This document shows positions 28,328 through 37,017 of a stretch of DNA of 64,000 bases, piece by piece. Source of the stretch: GWE2-42-39 sp963668595 (GTDB taxonomy: Bacteria; Bacteroidota; Bacteroidia; Bacteroidales; Prolixibacteraceae). The notes below the pieces were generated by a model. That model saw nothing but the letters and a program-made list of their open reading frames with translations. It did not search any database and was not told the origin of the DNA. The DNA lies in NCBI GenBank assembly GCA_963668595.1, contig OY764876.1, positions 3,844,001 to 3,908,000 on the forward strand, given 5' to 3'. The position numbers and the translations under genes were made by a program. Each line of letters opens with the position of its first letter. Position 1 is the stretch's first letter.

Positions 28328-28910
28328 ATGCAGAATAAATATTGCCATTTTGGAGTCATCTGACCTTGTGTTTGAAGGCTTGTCGGGTTTGCTGCATAAG
28401 TCGGAAAGTCATTATTACATTTACCGGATTGCCGGATTAGACGAATTAAGTCTGCATTTTTCAAAAGAAAACGTGGAGGTGATTATTGTCAATCCGAATT
28501 TTTTGCTGAATAAGATTTCCGAATTTTCGCGCTTACGAAAGTTGTTTGATAAGTCGAAGTGGATTGGCCTGGTATATTCGTATTTCGGGAACGATATTCT
28601 TTCTCGTTTTGATGATGTAATTAACATCAATGACGATTCGGAAGTAATTTCGAAAAAGATCAATCAATCGGTGGAGAAAGACACTTATTCCGATTTGCTT
28701 CAGGAAGAATTGTCGGAGCGCGAAACGGAAGTGCTGGTTCAGTTGGTAAATGGCTTATCGAGCAAAGAAATTGCTGATAAACTGAATATTAGTACGCATA
28801 CGGTAAACAGCCACCGCAAAAATATTATCGAAAAAACGGGTATTAAAAGTTTGTCTGGCTTAACCATTTACGCGATCTCAAAAAAAATTATTCCGCTGGA
28901 TTCGGTTTAA
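28320..28910 (+). CDS. LuxR-family regulator with a degenerate receiver domain
   Basis: The protein has 196 residues. The C-terminus (about 130-196) is a standard LuxR/GerE helix-turn-helix: LSERETEVLVQLVNGLSSKE, IADKLNISTHTVNSHRKNII and EKTGIKSLSGLTIYA. The N-terminal ~125 residues have response-regulator size and strand pattern (INIAILESSDLVFEGLSGLL, then VEVIIVNPNF). Where the phosphorylated Asp should be there is Asn in VEVIIVNPNF, and the acidic pocket is reduced. Phosphorylation is therefore unlikely, and the upstream hemerythrin protein, made from an overlapping frame, is a plausible partner or signal source. Confidence 0.85.
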   Translation: MDKCRINIAILESSDLVFEGLSGLLHKSESHYYIYRIAGLDELSLHFSKENVEVIIVNPNFLLNKISEFSRLRKLFDKSKWIGLVYSYFGNDILSRFDDVININDDSEVISKKINQSVEKDTYSDLLQEELSERETEVLVQLVNGLSSKEIADKLNISTHTVNSHRKNIIEKTGIKSLSGLTIYAISKKIIPLDSV

Positions 28911-28913
28911 AGC

Positions 28914-28946
28914 TGCTCGGCAAAGAGCAATTGTTTTTGTTCTTTT
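28914..28946 (+). terminator. Rho-independent terminator after the LuxR-type gene
   Basis: TGCTC (28914-28918) pairs with GAGCA (28925-28929) and is followed by the T-rich run ATTGTTTTTGTTCTTTT. It begins four bases after the stop codon. Confidence 0.55.
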
Positions 28947-29031
28947 CTATTTTCTACTCCCTAATAGAAGGGATATTCTTGACGAAAATTCATCATTTTA
29001 AGCGATTGCCCATCTTTTCGTTCCGTAATTA

Positions 29032-29068
29032 CTTTGCCTTCGAATTTGAAATCATTTAAAAGGCAAAG
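29032..29068 (+). promoter_or_regulatory. Perfect 9-bp inverted repeat abutting the start of the second TonB receptor
   Basis: CTTTGCCTT (29032-29040) and AAGGCAAAG (29060-29068) are perfect inverted arms around a 19-base AT-rich loop. The right arm ends two bases before the ATG at 29071, so a folded transcript would hide the ribosome-binding region. The left arm overlaps TTACTTTG, a near-match to the -7 promoter element. It could be an operator, a leader hairpin, or both. Confidence 0.45.
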
Positions 29069-29070
29069 AG

Positions 29071-31497
29071 ATGAGAAAATTTTTACTGGTAATAGTTAAT
29101 ATCGTTTTTACATTGTCGGTGTTTGCTCAGGCGAAAACCGATGCCATGCTGTTTGGCGATGTGAAAGCGGTCAAATCGAAAGAACATATTCCCTATTCAA
29201 CCGTTTCGGTAAAAGGCACAAACATGGGCACAGCTGCCGATGGTTCGGGCCATTTTAAATTAGCAAATCTTCCTGATGGAAAAAATATTATTGTTGTTCA
29301 GGCGGTTGGGTACAAAGCGCAGGAACGTGAAGTGGTGATGGCAAAAGGAAAAGCGACCGATGTATTTTTCGAGTTGGAAGAAGATGTGCTGAATTTGGAA
29401 CAGGTGGTAGTAACCGGAACGAGGACGGCACATTTTGTAAAAGATGTTCCTGTTCGTACCGAAGTGATTACAGCGCAGGCCATCGAAAACAAAAATGCTT
29501 CCAATCTTTACCAGGCGCTGGAAGGAACACCCGGAGTACGCGTTGAAAATCAGTGTCAGTACTGTAATTTTACAATGATTCGCATGCAGGGACTTGGCGC
29601 AGAACACACCCAGGTGCTTATTAACGGACAGCCAATGTATTCGGGACTGGCGGGTGTGTACGGATTACAACAACTGAGTACCGTGGATGTCGATAAAATT
29701 GAAGTGGTGAAAGGTGCCGGATCCGCTTTGTACGGAAGTGGTGCGGTGGCCGGGGCAATTAATATTGTAACCAAAGAGCCGGGCTTTATTCCGTCAACCA
29801 CCGTGGACGTGCAGTTTGGGCGATACAATACCAACAAGTACGATGTTTCGTCGTCGATGCGTAACGAGAAAGGAAATATCGGGCTGAATATTTTTGCACA
29901 GCGTTACACCGAAGGAGCTATTGATGAAACCGGAAGCGGATTTACCCGTGATGAGGTCAAAAATAAGGACGGCATTTCAGATCGGGTAATGACCAACCTT
30001 ACCAATGCTGGTTTTGGCTTGTATGTGAACAATGCTTTTCTCGAAAACGATCAGCTTGTGCTTCGCGGAAAATCGGTATTCGAGAAACGCGAAGGAGGAA
30101 CAATGACCGATGATTATTACCGCAACCCAATGACCGACGGAACGGAGAATATCACTACAGACCGGTACGAGGCTTCGCTCAGCTACAATAAACCGATACA
30201 ATGCAGTTCGGAACTTAACTTTTCGCTTGCATACGTCAACCATAACAGAAATGCAACGAACGATTCGTATTTGAGCGATTACATGGCAACGCATAACGAC
30301 GAAATTCCTGATTTGCGTAACATGAGACCCTATCTGGCCGATGAAAATTCGGCTACCGCAACTTTATCGTTTAGCTCGAAACTGAATAAGCACAGTTTCA
30401 TCTTTGGCGCGCAGGGTTTTTTCGATAAGCTGGAAGAATCGGGCATGTATGTGGTGGTGGATGAAGCAAGTACATACCTGGGCGAATCGTACCGGTCGGT
30501 GGCCGATAAATCGGCGCGCGAGTTTGGTATTTTTGTTCAGGACGAATGGAATCTTTCAGATAAACTGATGATTGTTCCAGGGGTGCGTTTCGATTATCAT
30601 CATTCCGGAGAAGAGTATAAAGCAAGCAAACAGGTTTTTGCGAGCAATAATTTTCCGAAAACAAAATTCGAAGAAACAGCCGTTAATCCGCGGCTGGCAA
30701 TTAAATACAAGTTGTCGGAGACAGTAGCATTTCGGGGAAATGCCGGAACTGGTTTTCGTGCACCGTACGGCTTCTCCGAAGATTTGCATCTGTGCAGCGG
30801 TTCGCCTCGGGTGTGGAAATCGTCGGGTTTGAAGCCGGAAAAATCGGTGAGTTATAATTTCTCGGCAGATTATTATGGAAAGAATATTCGTGTGAGCAGT
30901 AATTTTTTCAGAACCGACCTGAAAGATAAAATTGGTTTTACCGATGCCGATGCTGCTGTTTCGGCACTTGGCTACGATTACCAGTGGAAAAATATTGACG
31001 ATGCTTTTGTGCAGGGTGTCGAACTTTCGGTGCAGGCCAATCTTGCCAAACATCTCGATCTGGGCATCGATTTTACATACAACGAGGGCGAATACAAAAA
31101 TGTGCGCGAAGATTGGATTGGTACCCGATACGAGGCCGACAGCAAATATATTTCGCGTTTTCCTTCTACAACCGGAAACCTGAAACTGGAATACAGCCCC
31201 GAAACCTGGACTTTCGCTTTAACCGGAAACTACCAGGGAACTATGTATATTGATTATTACAACGAGGAAATTGATCCGGCTTTGGGTGACCAGTCGAAAA
31301 TTAAAAAGACCGACCCGTTTATGTTGCTGAATGCCCGTGTTTCCAAAAAACTGAAACAGTTTAAATTGTACGGCGGGGTGAACAATATTTTCGGCTATGT
31401 GCAGGACGAAAAACATTTGGATGATGCCGCTTTCATGTATGCTCCCGTTTACGGAACCATGTTTTATGCCGGCGTTTCGCTGACAATTAATCATTAA
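29071..31497 (+). CDS. TonB-dependent receptor with a CxxC plug motif
   Basis: The protein has 808 residues. The signal peptide is about 1-19 (LSVFAQ), followed by a carboxypeptidase-like beta domain (HIPYSTVSVKGTNMGTAADG, about 35-105). The plug (about 115-235) has VVVTGTRTAHFVKDVPVRTE, LEGTPGVRVENQCQYCNFTM, IRMQGLGAEHTQVLINGQPM, VDVDKIEVVKGAGSALYGSG and AGAINIVTKEPG. The rest is a beta-barrel ending GVSLTINH. It is a CirA/BtuB-type outer-membrane importer. The CQYC pair in the plug is distinctive of a Bacteroidota subgroup and could be a disulfide or metal site. The flavodoxin encoded in the same unit suggests an iron-related substrate such as heme or a siderophore, which is inference. Confidence 0.92.
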   Translation: MRKFLLVIVNIVFTLSVFAQAKTDAMLFGDVKAVKSKEHIPYSTVSVKGTNMGTAADGSGHFKLANLPDGKNIIVVQAVGYKAQEREVVMAKGKATDVFFELEEDVLNLEQVVVTGTRTAHFVKDVPVRTEVITAQAIENKNASNLYQALEGTPGVRVENQCQYCNFTMIRMQGLGAEHTQVLINGQPMYSGLAGVYGLQQLSTVDVDKIEVVKGAGSALYGSGAVAGAINIVTKEPGFIPSTTVDVQFGRYNTNKYDVSSSMRNEKGNIGLNIFAQRYTEGAIDETGSGFTRDEVKNKDGISDRVMTNLTNAGFGLYVNNAFLENDQLVLRGKSVFEKREGGTMTDDYYRNPMTDGTENITTDRYEASLSYNKPIQCSSELNFSLAYVNHNRNATNDSYLSDYMATHNDEIPDLRNMRPYLADENSATATLSFSSKLNKHSFIFGAQGFFDKLEESGMYVVVDEASTYLGESYRSVADKSAREFGIFVQDEWNLSDKLMIVPGVRFDYHHSGEEYKASKQVFASNNFPKTKFEETAVNPRLAIKYKLSETVAFRGNAGTGFRAPYGFSEDLHLCSGSPRVWKSSGLKPEKSVSYNFSADYYGKNIRVSSNFFRTDLKDKIGFTDADAAVSALGYDYQWKNIDDAFVQGVELSVQANLAKHLDLGIDFTYNEGEYKNVREDWIGTRYEADSKYISRFPSTTGNLKLEYSPETWTFALTGNYQGTMYIDYYNEEIDPALGDQSKIKKTDPFMLLNARVSKKLKQFKLYGGVNNIFGYVQDEKHLDDAAFMYAPVYGTMFYAGVSLTINH

Positions 31498-31521
31498 TCG
31501 GCATTCGTGCCGTAATTCTCA

Positions 31522-31866
31522 GTGAAAATGAAAGTAATCAACACAACGAAAAACGGGCAGATTTTCATTTGCTCGTGCCACAATAAAATCAATTTTGAGT
31601 TTGGAAATGTGTTCGTGAAAATGACCGAAGAAGAGTTCCGGAAATTTAAGCAGTATGTGAAAACAATCAACTCTTCGGAATTTCTGCAGAGGAACAGGGG
31701 AGCACAAAACCGACGAAAATTGCTGCTCCATGTTGGAGGAACTGAAATCTTTTTTGCACTCAATGCCGACGAATTTTCAGAACTGAAAGAGCTTCTGGCG
31801 ATAGCTGAAAAGCCGCGGCAGACCATGCAATTTGAAGTGTTAAACAAGGCAATTATTTTAAACTGA
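31522..31866 (+). CDS. Small conserved protein, probably DUF6686-like
   Basis: The protein has 114 residues with no signal peptide. The start has a CxC motif (IFICSCHNKINFEFGNVFVK), followed by MTEEEFRKFKQYVKTIN. A beta-rich middle (RRKLLLHVGGTEIFFALNAD) leads to EFSELKELLAIAEKP. It lies 24 bases after the TonB receptor and 26 bases before the flavodoxin, clearly in the same operon. I believe this belongs to a small Bacteroidota family (DUF6686) seen in this setting, but the name is from memory. The two N-terminal cysteines may bind a metal. Confidence 0.7.
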   Translation: MKMKVINTTKNGQIFICSCHNKINFEFGNVFVKMTEEEFRKFKQYVKTINSSEFLQRNRGAQNRRKLLLHVGGTEIFFALNADEFSELKELLAIAEKPRQTMQFEVLNKAIILN

Positions 31867-31892
31867 TATTGCATTAAAAAACAAATTATTCG

Positions 31893-32390
31893 ATGAATAA
31901 AACAGCAATTTTTTATGGCTCATCAACCGGAAATACGGCGAATATTGCAGGTGCTCTGGCCTCTGCGCTGGGAGCCGATGCATTTGATGTAGCCAAAAAT
32001 CCGGGAGAAAAAATCGCAGAATATTCTCATTTGATTTTCGGAACATCCACCTGGGGATTGGGCGATCTGCAGGACGATTGGGATGGCTTCCTGTCGCAGG
32101 TTGAAAAGGCTGATCTTTCAGAAAAAACAATCGCCCTGTTTGGGTTGGGCGATGCCGGTTCTTATCCCGATTCGTTTGTCGATGGAATGGGAATTATTTA
32201 CGAAGCGATTAAAGACAAAGGCTGTACAATTGTTGGTGCCGTAAATGCCGCCAATTACGATTTTGATGCTTCGCGGGCCGAGTACGACGGAAAATTCGTT
32301 GGTCTGGCACTGGACGAAGATAACGACAGCAATTTGACTGACGATCGCCTGTCGGCCTGGGTGCAGGAAATAAAACCGTATTTTTCCTGA
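31893..32390 (+). CDS. fldA: Flavodoxin
   Basis: The protein has 165 residues, the usual length of long-chain flavodoxins. The FMN phosphate loop is present (YGSSTGNTANIA, residues ~9-20), followed by the isoalloxazine-binding loops GTSTWGLGDLQDDW and LFGLGDAGSYPDSFVDGMG. The conserved SRAEYDGKFVGLALDEDND near the C-terminus completes the family pattern. Flavodoxin replaces ferredoxin as a low-potential electron carrier when iron is scarce. Its position after a TonB receptor supports an iron-limitation operon. Confidence 0.97.
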   Translation: MNKTAIFYGSSTGNTANIAGALASALGADAFDVAKNPGEKIAEYSHLIFGTSTWGLGDLQDDWDGFLSQVEKADLSEKTIALFGLGDAGSYPDSFVDGMGIIYEAIKDKGCTIVGAVNAANYDFDASRAEYDGKFVGLALDEDNDSNLTDDRLSAWVQEIKPYFS

Positions 32391-32530
32391 TTACTGCTTC
32401 CGTCGGGGGAGCCATGAAATTTGGTTGAAATAGTGCATGCATCTGAAAACTGGAACGAAGTATTATGACGAAGGAAAATCGAAAAAAATCAGAATACGTT
32501 GATAGACGATCATGTGTAGAGATGTTGTTC

Positions 32531-32578
32531 GAGGCTGCGGGGTATATCCGTGCAGCCTCTCTTCTCTATCTGTATTTT
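32531..32578. repeat. Hairpin repeat, left copy, in a 327-base gene-free stretch
   Basis: GAGGCTGC (32531-32538) pairs with GCAGCCTC (32552-32559). The segment from 32549 (CGTGCAGCCTCT, five variable bases, CTATCTGT, T-rich tail) recurs at 38426 in the same orientation. It sits 140 bases after the flavodoxin gene and about 160 bases past the end of the minus-strand orphan gene to its right, so it may serve as a terminator for either. The rest of 32391-32717 shows nothing recognisable. Confidence 0.6.
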
Positions 32579-32717
32579 TAATACTTGTTGCTGAATGGAT
32601 CTGATAATAGCAAGCAGGAGCAGAGCTCTTTTTGCTGTATCAGGGAAAGAGAAGGTCGATTCTGATAATTTGAGGATCGGTTGATAAACAATAATGTTCT
32701 CAATTTGAAGCACATTG

Positions 32718-33383
32718 TCAGGATATTTTTTCAATGTTCTCGGTACAGAAAGTGTAAATAGTATTGATGTCTTTCTGAAATCTTTTTGGCAGAAATGATA
32801 CGAGTAAGGAAAATGCTGATTTCTTACCCGAATGGATAATTAATTGTTTGCTCAAGCTCAAGGAAGAATTTTCAAGGGTAAGCTTTTCCGAAATTCGGAA
32901 AATAATCTCGAAGAGCTCACGGACACTCGAAATTGCATTTTCTGTTTTTGCTTTTTCCAGATTTATTACAATTGCATCTGTAAAATCGAATTCAATAAGC
33001 TCGAATTCATCCATGTTTGCGCGAAACAGTATAAAATCAGACTCTCCACTGAAAGTCCAATTGGTCTCATTCTCGAATCCTTCCCGAATTTCATTAAACT
33101 TTCTGGGATTAAACTCCCAATAAACCTGATTTAGTTCCCATAGTTTCTTTGATGTTTCTCTGTCAGATGTTTCGTAGCCAGCCCAAAAGAAATCAATAAT
33201 TTCCTCCGAGCGATAATGAAAGTACTCAAAGCTATCCGAAATTTCAGATTTAATGAATGTTGTAGGAGGGGCAAACATTATTCCGATTAATCCACTTGTT
33301 GTTTCTCGTTTTCGAAAAGATCTACGAATCAGTATTTTTAATTCATCAAAGGATGAAATATTTACCATGTCATATAGTTTCAT
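32718..33383 (-). CDS. Hypothetical cytoplasmic protein
   Basis: The protein has 221 residues with no signal peptide or membrane helix. It is acidic, Phe-rich and helix-prone. Notable stretches are SRTxS-like basic residues near 20-27 (RRSFRKRE), EEIIDFFWAGYETSDRETSK, YWEFNPRKFNEIREGFENET and SGESDFILFRANMDEFELIE. I do not recognise a family. Its start overlaps the end of the upstream 134-residue membrane protein gene by 14 bases, so the two are translated as a coupled pair. Base composition is AT-rich compared with the flanking conserved genes. Confidence 0.65.
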   Translation of the reverse strand: MKLYDMVNISSFDELKILIRRSFRKRETTSGLIGIMFAPPTTFIKSEISDSFEYFHYRSEEIIDFFWAGYETSDRETSKKLWELNQVYWEFNPRKFNEIREGFENETNWTFSGESDFILFRANMDEFELIEFDFTDAIVINLEKAKTENAISSVRELFEIIFRISEKLTLENSSLSLSKQLIIHSGKKSAFSLLVSFLPKRFQKDINTIYTFCTENIEKIS

Positions 33384-33774
33384 TTGCTTTTTCTTTTTTA
33401 ATTTTTGATTTTCTGTGGTATTGGATTGTGAAATAGGCCACAGTTAAAAATGGAACAGATGAAAAGAGTATCATTCCGTCTGCCGTTAAGCACCCGATTA
33501 AAAATATTAATAGCATCAGAATACCAATTCCTCCGATTCCAATGTAGGTAAATGTTTTGCTTGGTTGCTTTTGAATCAAAGTGACCAATAAAAGGATTTG
33601 ACCAATAGCCGGAAGGAGTACAAATGGATGTGCCACCGAAAGAGGGTCTTTGAGAATCTTCGAAAATATTTCGGCTTCAATTTGAAATAAAAACATTTGG
33701 TGATCGTGTCCCCATTTCAGAAATCCCAGGAGAGAAGTAATTATCAGAAGCACATTGAATAGTTTCGCTTTCAT
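33370..33774 (-). CDS. Small multi-pass membrane protein, unknown
   Basis: The protein has 134 residues with about four hydrophobic helices: LFNVLLIITSLLGFLKWG, PFVLLPAIGQILLLVTLI, YIGIGGIGILMLLIFLIG and LFSSVPFLTVAYFTIQY. A basic tail (YHRKSKIKKEKANET) is probably cytoplasmic. No family is recognised. It is the first gene of a pair with the overlapping 221-residue gene, which suggests that the two proteins act together. Confidence 0.65.
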   Translation of the reverse strand: MKAKLFNVLLIITSLLGFLKWGHDHQMFLFQIEAEIFSKILKDPLSVAHPFVLLPAIGQILLLVTLIQKQPSKTFTYIGIGGIGILMLLIFLIGCLTADGMILFSSVPFLTVAYFTIQYHRKSKIKKEKANETI

Positions 33775-34056
33775 AAGGTTGCTGATGTGGATTTATATTG
33801 TTATTTGCTATTCTGCACAATTTACGACGAATTGTTTTTATCTGATTCAATCCGGGGCTAAAAAAGCTTGATTACAATGCTCGATCAGCGGCTGGGAATA
33901 CACAAATTAAAATATCAAATTACAAATTGAAAACTTCTACTAAAATTACTCCTCCCAAGCTCTCTGCCAATTGGCACACGGCTTTGAAGTCCCACTATGA
34001 ACCCCCGATATTTTGAGGCGATATTTTCGATTTTAGTTGAATCTGTTAAGGTAGAA

Positions 34057-35880
34057 TTAGTCGGTAATTTCAATCTTATTCATTCCTCCTTGTAATTCTA
34101 CAATTCCAGGTTTTCTAATTTGTTTTCCGTTTAATAATAACTTAAGCTCTTCTGTATTACTAATAATAAATTCGCCCAAAATACCTTCGGGCAAATCAAT
34201 TTTGTAAATACTGCTTTTATTTGACTTTTGGTATTCGCCTTTAATTTCGCCTTTAATTGTAGGAACGGTTATCGAGCATGATGTAAGGCTTGCCATTTGA
34301 GGTTTAATCTGCACCCTTTCAAATCCAGGTTTTTCAGGTTTGATTCCCCATAAATATCGACTAATAATATTCAACGGAGCAGTAGCCCATGCATGGTTCC
34401 AATCCAGGTTGGGTTTATATTTAATATCCCATGCTTCTAATGTCATGCTTGAACCAATTCGAATCATATTCCACCAGTTGCGATCTCCTTCTGTCTCAGT
34501 CATTAAACTAAGTGCATAATCCGCTTCTCCTGCTTTATAAAGCCCTTCAAGAAGATATTGCGATCCATATACACTGCAAGCCATTCCTCTGGTTTTTACA
34601 TATTCAGCAACAGATTTTTTGTGTTCTTGGGGGACAATGTCGAACGCCAGCGCCAGCATATTCGAGTGCACCGAAGAGTGGGTAGAGCCAATACCATCTA
34701 TATATCTTCCATTTTCGTTATCGAAAAGCTTTTTGTTAATTGCTTGTTTTGTTCTTAGAGCCATTTGCTGAAAGTGTTCGGCATCTTTTTTATTGCCAAG
34801 AACAGCTGCCAATTCCGACATCATTCTCATGTTTTCATAAAAAAAACAATTTACAACTGTATTAATTGGCAACATTTCATGTCCATCGCGTTCGCCTTCT
34901 TCTGTTGATAGTTTCCAGCCAGTATCTTTTTGAGCGGGAGGCCAATCAACGATGTCTTTTATTCGCATTGAGGTATCAGCAAAGCCAATCTTTTTCATAT
35001 AGGCTCCATTTATCTTATCCGAAAAGGAACTTATTAAACCATCATCATCCGCTAATTCGTAAAGCGTTTTCAATTTTAGCGGTTCATAATATTCTTTTAA
35101 GATCTTAACATCGCCTGTATAGTAGTAATCCTGATACACCATAAAAATAGTATGTAACAGCCATTCGGTTGGCCATGTCGGATGGTCGAAAAAATACTTT
35201 ATAGTTTCTTTTGCTATACCATACTCACTATCTACTGCATAATGCGACAATTGATTTATATAAGCATCCGCTTCGTAGGGTATGCGTTCACGATCGCCAT
35301 CAACATACAATCCGCAAAAGGAGCTTGCTTTGATGGTGTACTTACATATATCCCAAACCTGATTCAGCACAGTGTCTGAACAAGTAAAAGAACTAGCATC
35401 GTCGTTGAAACGGTAATGGAATATTTTTTGGCTGATATTTACTTTTTCAATTGGAATATTAAGATTCTCTATTTCGCAATAACGGAATGGTATCACTATG
35501 CCAAAGGTATCGGGTAAAATTACAGCAGGTGTTTTGTCGTTCCGCCCATCGGCCGGAAGTTGCAATTGAAATGTTTTTTTTACCGGAATATTCTTTAAAA
35601 CAACTTTCTTATATCTGATAGTTCCTCCCGGATTGGGATCTATTTTATGGTGATCACTAAGCTTTTCACCAAGATGTATAATAAGAGAATCACCGGGAAT
35701 AATATCGAATTTTAGAATTAACGCTCCAAATGCATCTTTGCCGAAATCGATGAAGTAACGATTGGGTTCTGTTTTAATAATTTTCCGGGGTGCGATGCAG
35801 GAAGATCGAACGTCTTTGATTTGTCCAAAAATGGTGAGATGAAAACAAGTAATGAAAATGGTGATAAGTATTTTATTCAT
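34057..35880 (-). CDS. GH78-like (alpha-L-rhamnosidase family) glycoside hydrolase, exported
   Basis: The protein has 607 residues with a signal peptide (about 1-19, FHLTIFGQ). It is shorter than most GH78 enzymes because the N-terminal sandwich domains are reduced to one (about 25-150, PNRYFIDFGKDAFGALILKF). The (alpha/alpha)6 barrel follows, with SSFCGLYVDGDRERIPYEAD, which holds the acidic catalytic-type motif of this subgroup. WPTEWLLHTIFMVYQDYYYT, ERDGHEMLPINTVVNCFFYE and NWWNMIRIGSSMTLEAWDIK come next, with SWNHAW-like LDWNHAWATAPLNIISRYLWG. A C-terminal beta domain closes the protein (PGFERVQIKPQM). The substrate is probably a terminal rhamnose or related deoxysugar. It is 34 bases downstream of the lipoprotein gene 35915-36775 and likely cotranscribed with it. 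Confidence 0.82.
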   Translation of the reverse strand: MNKILITIFITCFHLTIFGQIKDVRSSCIAPRKIIKTEPNRYFIDFGKDAFGALILKFDIIPGDSLIIHLGEKLSDHHKIDPNPGGTIRYKKVVLKNIPVKKTFQLQLPADGRNDKTPAVILPDTFGIVIPFRYCEIENLNIPIEKVNISQKIFHYRFNDDASSFTCSDTVLNQVWDICKYTIKASSFCGLYVDGDRERIPYEADAYINQLSHYAVDSEYGIAKETIKYFFDHPTWPTEWLLHTIFMVYQDYYYTGDVKILKEYYEPLKLKTLYELADDDGLISSFSDKINGAYMKKIGFADTSMRIKDIVDWPPAQKDTGWKLSTEEGERDGHEMLPINTVVNCFFYENMRMMSELAAVLGNKKDAEHFQQMALRTKQAINKKLFDNENGRYIDGIGSTHSSVHSNMLALAFDIVPQEHKKSVAEYVKTRGMACSVYGSQYLLEGLYKAGEADYALSLMTETEGDRNWWNMIRIGSSMTLEAWDIKYKPNLDWNHAWATAPLNIISRYLWGIKPEKPGFERVQIKPQMASLTSCSITVPTIKGEIKGEYQKSNKSSIYKIDLPEGILGEFIISNTEELKLLLNGKQIRKPGIVELQGGMNKIEITD

Positions 35881-35914
35881 ATTCTAATAATTCGTGATCG
35901 ATAGAGATATTCTC

Positions 35915-36775
35915 TTAATTTACGATCTTATATTCATATCCAATTTTGTCATTATAGTAAAGCGTAAACTTGTTACTATCTTTTATAATTTTCAATCCAT
36001 AAAATTTGTTGTTGTAAATAAATGTGTTTTTATCGTCTTGAATTATACAATAAAGCAGGAAATCTCTCTTTTGTCCAATGCTATATATTTGAATAATGTC
36101 TCCATTCTCATTTTGTGTGATTTTGTATCTGTCATTAAGAATAATGGCCTTGTCTAGCAGTTTATATTCATCAACTCTTTTCTTATATTTTTGATAATAA
36201 AAGTTTTTGTCTTTTTTTTGAATTCTATCCAGAACTGCTTTTTTACTTATTAATTTGGTAAGCGAATCACTGGTCACAATTGAATATCGATGTTTGTTTC
36301 TATATGAAATACTTAAGCTGTCTTTGTATTTATCAACCTGAAGTAGTTCGTACATCTTTTTTTTGTTTGAGTTTCCAATCGAAAATTTCCCTTGTTGACT
36401 CTTATAATTTCTATTCCATTTACTTTTAGAATATGTTTTCTGTATCTCAAAATCGTTTTTCGTGTCAATATTTAATAAATAATCGATACGTAATGAAAGA
36501 TTATTGTTCAGATCATAGAATAATCCATTTCCCAAATTAAATCCAAGAAAGTTATATGGAACAACTTTGTTTAACGTTGTCGAGTCATTTACTCGCTCTT
36601 GGGTTGTTTGTCTGATAATATCTATTCGCAAGTCATGTAGTTCAACATCTGGTTGAATTGAAAGGCTATCAAATCTGATTTTTGATAGCTCTTTAATTTC
36701 AGAAATATTTGAAGTTACTGAACATCCGAATGTTAACAGAATCAAGATGATGAATATGTAGTTGCTTTTTTTCAT
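35915..36775 (-). CDS. Hypothetical lipoprotein
   Basis: The protein has 286 residues. The N-terminus is a lipoprotein signal with a lipobox (ILLTFGC, Cys at about 18). The remainder is Lys-, Tyr- and Asn-rich with repeated aromatic/basic strands (YKDSLSISYRNKHRYSIVT, YYQKYKKRVDEYKLLDKAII, DKIGYEYKI at the end) and looks like a beta-rich exported protein. No family is recognised. The coding sequence is markedly AT-rich, in keeping with the surrounding islet. Confidence 0.65.
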   Translation of the reverse strand: MKKSNYIFIILILLTFGCSVTSNISEIKELSKIRFDSLSIQPDVELHDLRIDIIRQTTQERVNDSTTLNKVVPYNFLGFNLGNGLFYDLNNNLSLRIDYLLNIDTKNDFEIQKTYSKSKWNRNYKSQQGKFSIGNSNKKKMYELLQVDKYKDSLSISYRNKHRYSIVTSDSLTKLISKKAVLDRIQKKDKNFYYQKYKKRVDEYKLLDKAIILNDRYKITQNENGDIIQIYSIGQKRDFLLYCIIQDDKNTFIYNNKFYGLKIIKDSNKFTLYYNDKIGYEYKIVN

Positions 36776-36888
36776 TTAATTTGGTATTAACGGTCACTTG
36801 CAAGTTGTTGTTTCTCCCACTGTCTTGTGATCAGGAACGGAGCGAGACAACGCATATCACTGCACTCTTTTTTATTATAAATACAGCT

Positions 36889-36932
36889 CTTATTGACGAA
36901 AAGTTAAGATGTTGACAATTCTCGTCAATAAG
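36889..36932. terminator. Perfect 11-bp hairpin in the 334-base gap 36776-37109
   Basis: CTTATTGACGA (36889-36899) and TCGTCAATAAG (36922-36932) pair perfectly around a 22-base loop, followed on the + strand by CTGCAGTCTTTTTATC. It looks like a terminator on the + strand, but no + strand gene lies upstream, so it may be a relic or act on the minus-strand gene to its right. The gap also contains the intron-like remnant at 37018-37099. Confidence 0.45.
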
Positions 36933-37017
36933 CTGCAGTCTTTTTATCACGGTTGAACGCTTGCGAAAATGGGGCTATGAAGCCATGCTGTCTTATTACC
37001 AAAAAGTTGCCTTATAT

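Noticed and set aside
36889..36932. Hairpin considered as the recombination site of the islet
   Set aside because: It has no second copy in the window and is followed by a T tract, so a terminator relic is simpler.
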